From Aeromicrobium sp. (GTDB taxonomy: Bacteria; Actinomycetota; Actinomycetes; Propionibacteriales; Nocardioidaceae), in contig JAOPXO010000065.1 of the NCBI GenBank assembly GCA_025965115.1, positions 1 through 34,387 on the forward strand: a stretch of DNA of 34,387 nucleotides. The letters are read 5' to 3'. Of this stretch, positions 32,201 to 34,387 are shown piece by piece. Position 1 is the stretch's first letter. Each line of letters opens with the position of its first letter. The position numbers and the translations under genes were made by a program. The notes beneath the pieces were generated by a model. The model did not search any database. It was not told the origin of the DNA and saw only the letters and a program-made list of their open reading frames with translations.

Positions 32201-34387
32201 TCAGCCCAAAATAAGGAGGAGGTCTCCGCCTTCGGCTTGGCGGGTTTCGGAGATCACCAGCCGCTCAACGGCTCCCGCACGTGGGGCGGTGATGGCCGCC
32301 TCCATCTTCATCGCCTCGATCGTGGCGATCGTCTGGCCGGCCTCGACGCTGTCGCCCTCGGCCACCGAGACGTTGACGACTCCGGCGAATGGCACGGCGA
32401 TGTGCGCGGGATTGCTGGGGTCGGCCTTTTCCGCAGAAGCCACCTTCGACTCCACCGACGTGTCGCGGACCTCGATGGGTCGGAGCTGTCCATTGATCGT
32501 GCCGACGACATTGCGCATACCGCGTTCGTCGGCATCGCCGACGGCCTCGACGCCGAACAGCAGGAGATTGCCCTCGGAGATCTCGACCTCGGTCTCGACG
32601 TCATTGCGCAGACCGTAGAGGAAGGCGCCGGTCGGGACGCCGGACAGGTCGCCGTACTTCTGGCGGGCGGCATCGAAGTCCTCGGTCGGTCCGGGGAAGA
32701 GCAGGCGGTTCAGCGTATGCCGGCGGTCGTCGGCGAGTCCGGCGCGGTCGTCGGCCGAGAGCTCGGTGAGCTTCGACTTGAGCTTGCGGCCCTCGAGCGC
32801 CTTGCTGCGGAATGGCTCGGGCCAGCCGCCCGGCGGATCGCCCAGCTCGCCGGACAGGAATCCGATCACGGACTCGGGGATGTCGAACGAGGCGGGATCG
32901 GCGGCGAACGCTTCGGGATCGGCGCCCAGCGCAACGAGCTGGAGCGCGAGATCGCCGACCACCTTCGACGACGGCGTCACCTTGACGACATTGCCGAGGA
33001 TGTCGTTGGCGGCGGCATACATGTCCTCGATCTGCTCGAACTTCTCGCCGAGGCCGAGCGCAATCGCCTGCTGGCGGAGGTTGGAGAGCTGCCCGCCGGG
33101 GATCTCGTGGCGGTAGACCCGACCGGTCGGCGCGACCAGGCCTGACTCGAATGGTGCATAGACCCGTCGCATCGCCTCCCAGTACGGCTCGAGCGCATTG
33201 ACGGCGTCGATGTCGAGACCTGTCGAACGAGGTCCGTAGTCCGTGGCCGCGACCAATGCCGACATCGGAGGCTGACTGGTGGTGCCGGCAAGGGCCGCAG
33301 AAGCGACGTCAACGGCATCGACGCCAGCGTCGATCGCCGCGACCAGCGTGGCGAGCTGACCGCCCGGGGTGTCGTGGGTGTGCAGGTGCACGGGCAGGTC
33401 GAAGCGCTCGCGCAGGGCGAGGACGAGCGTACGAGCCGCAGGTGCCCGCAGCAGTCCGGCCATGTCCTTGATCGCGAGGACGTGGGCGCCGGCATCGACG
33501 ATGCGATCTGCGAGCTCCAGGTAGTAGTCGAGCGTGTAGAGCGTCTCGGCGGGATCAGACAGGTCGCCGGTGTAGCAGAGCGCGACCTCGGCGACGGCCG
33601 TGCCGGTGTTGCGTACGGACTCGATCGCCGGCCGCATCTGGTCGACATCGTTGAGCGCGTCGAAGATGCGGAAGATGTCGATGCCTGTCGCCGCGGCTTC
33701 CTCGACGAATGCGTCGGTGACCTCGGTCGGGTAGGGCGTGTAGCCGACCGTGTTGCGACCACGCAGCAGCATCTGCAGGCATACGTTGGGCGCGGCCCTG
33801 CGCATCGCGGCGAGCCGATCCCACGGGTCTTCCTTCAGGAATCGCAGCGCCACGTCGTACGTCGCGCCCCCCCAGGCCTCGATCGACAACAGTTGCGGAG
33901 TCATCCGGGCGACGTAGGGAGCGACCGTCACGAGATCGCGTGTACGGACGCGAGTGGCGAGCAGCGACTGGTGCGCGTCGCGGAAGGTGGTGTCGGTGAC
34001 TCCGACCGTCTCGCGCTGGCGCAGCGCCGCGGCGAAGCCTTCGGGCCCGAGCTCGGCCAGCAACTGGCGGGACCCATCGGCCGGCGACACCGACAGGTCG
34101 ATGTCCGGGAGCTTGCTCCGCGGATCGATTGTCGTGGGCGATGATCCGTTGGGCTTGTTGACCGTCACATCGGCCAGCCAGGCCAGGATCTTCTCGGCCG
34201 GATCGGCGGCGACGCGGGCGTTGAGAAGCTCGGGATGCTCCTCGATGAACGTCGTCGTGACCCGCCCGGCGCGGAAGTCATCATTGGCGAGCAGGCCCTG
34301 AAGGAACGAGATGTTGGTCGAGACACCGCCGACGTGGAACTCTCCCAGGGCGCGTTCGGCCCGAGTCACGGCAGCCTCGAAGTCGCG
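32201..34387 (-). CDS. pyc: Pyruvate carboxylase, C-terminal part (start outside window)
   Basis: 729 codons are visible and the frame runs off the window end (RDFEAAVTRAERALGEF), so about the first third (ATP-grasp biotin carboxylase) is missing only because of the window edge. The visible start (GGVSTNISFLQGLL) is the end of the biotin-carboxylase C-domain. The carboxyltransferase TIM barrel begins at TFRDAHQSLLATRVRTRD, with metal and active-site pieces such as EAWGGATYDVALRFL, MLLRGRNTVGY, IKDMAGLL and HLHTHDTPGG. The C-terminal biotinyl domain has EAMKME with the biotinylated Lys. The enzyme forms oxaloacetate from pyruvate, an anaplerotic step. No frameshift is seen. Confidence 0.95.
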   Translation of the reverse strand, partial: RDFEAAVTRAERALGEFHVGGVSTNISFLQGLLANDDFRAGRVTTTFIEEHPELLNARVAADPAEKILAWLADVTVNKPNGSSPTTIDPRSKLPDIDLSVSPADGSRQLLAELGPEGFAAALRQRETVGVTDTTFRDAHQSLLATRVRTRDLVTVAPYVARMTPQLLSIEAWGGATYDVALRFLKEDPWDRLAAMRRAAPNVCLQMLLRGRNTVGYTPYPTEVTDAFVEEAAATGIDIFRIFDALNDVDQMRPAIESVRNTGTAVAEVALCYTGDLSDPAETLYTLDYYLELADRIVDAGAHVLAIKDMAGLLRAPAARTLVLALRERFDLPVHLHTHDTPGGQLATLVAAIDAGVDAVDVASAALAGTTSQPPMSALVAATDYGPRSTGLDIDAVNALEPYWEAMRRVYAPFESGLVAPTGRVYRHEIPGGQLSNLRQQAIALGLGEKFEQIEDMYAAANDILGNVVKVTPSSKVVGDLALQLVALGADPEAFAADPASFDIPESVIGFLSGELGDPPGGWPEPFRSKALEGRKLKSKLTELSADDRAGLADDRRHTLNRLLFPGPTEDFDAARQKYGDLSGVPTGAFLYGLRNDVETEVEISEGNLLLFGVEAVGDADERGMRNVVGTINGQLRPIEVRDTSVESKVASAEKADPSNPAHIAVPFAGVVNVSVAEGDSVEAGQTIATIEAMKMEAAITAPRAGAVERLVISETRQAEGGDLLLILG

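Overview
The window is high-GC, densely coded DNA with no RNA genes, no insertion sequences, no CRISPR and no intergenic gap over 300 bases. It looks like chromosomal DNA of an actinobacterium, most likely Propionibacteriales/Nocardioidaceae (an Aeromicrobium- or Nocardioides-like organism). The reasons are the actinobacterial families (FprA, a DUF3556-type protein, a FadB2-like dehydrogenase of 286 residues, an AcrA1-like double SDR), GTG starts, many leaderless-type promoters, HspR/SigH-type control of clpB and frequent CGTACG. The genus is inference.

Layout. 1-2493: end of a conserved membrane protein, a hotdog thioesterase, a small membrane/coiled-coil protein and a BtuF-like binding protein. 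2490-11282 (minus strand): a DUF1349-like protein coupled to a type II NADH dehydrogenase with a long lysine/alanine tail, a membrane protein, clpB with a well-marked stress promoter, then a tight three-gene flavin unit: an FMN_bind lipoprotein, ApbE, and an NqrB/RnfD-like membrane domain fused to a ferredoxin-reductase module. 11361-14521: a CrtI/PYROXD2-like oxidoreductase with a DUF3556-type membrane protein. 14600-19694: an alpha/beta hydrolase, fprA behind a KstR-type palindrome, menB, a lipoprotein, a 3-hydroxyacyl-CoA dehydrogenase and a small membrane protein. 19675-21666: a two-domain SDR resembling fatty acyl-CoA reductases.

21714-25555 is the most accessory-looking part. Two exported proteins on the minus strand and two on the plus strand flank a 288-base divergent region carrying three copies of a GGGAC-N(5-6)-GGGACC-like box. 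Three of the four have signal peptides ending in an Ala-(Tyr/Asp)-(Ala/Ser)-Tyr-Trp type motif, as in SipW-processed (TasA/camelysin-type) proteins. Three share a small cysteine-paired beta domain. The largest carries two DUF3494 (ice-binding-like/adhesin) domains. The fourth begins with what looks like an LPxTG sorting signal at the wrong end of the protein. I read this as a candidate surface-fibre or adhesin system; no SipW peptidase or sortase is in the window.

25633-34387: a secreted LIP-family lipase, an acyl-CoA ligase, a hypothetical protein and a RibD/DHFR-like reductase sharing a symmetric divergent promoter, an Old Yellow Enzyme with a palindromic operator, a membrane fatty acid desaturase and the C-terminal two thirds of pyruvate carboxylase. 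Lipid/CoA metabolism and flavin/quinone redox chemistry are the recurring themes. Ten start codons sit exactly 6 nt downstream of a TANNNT hexamer, which both fixes the starts and indicates leaderless transcription.
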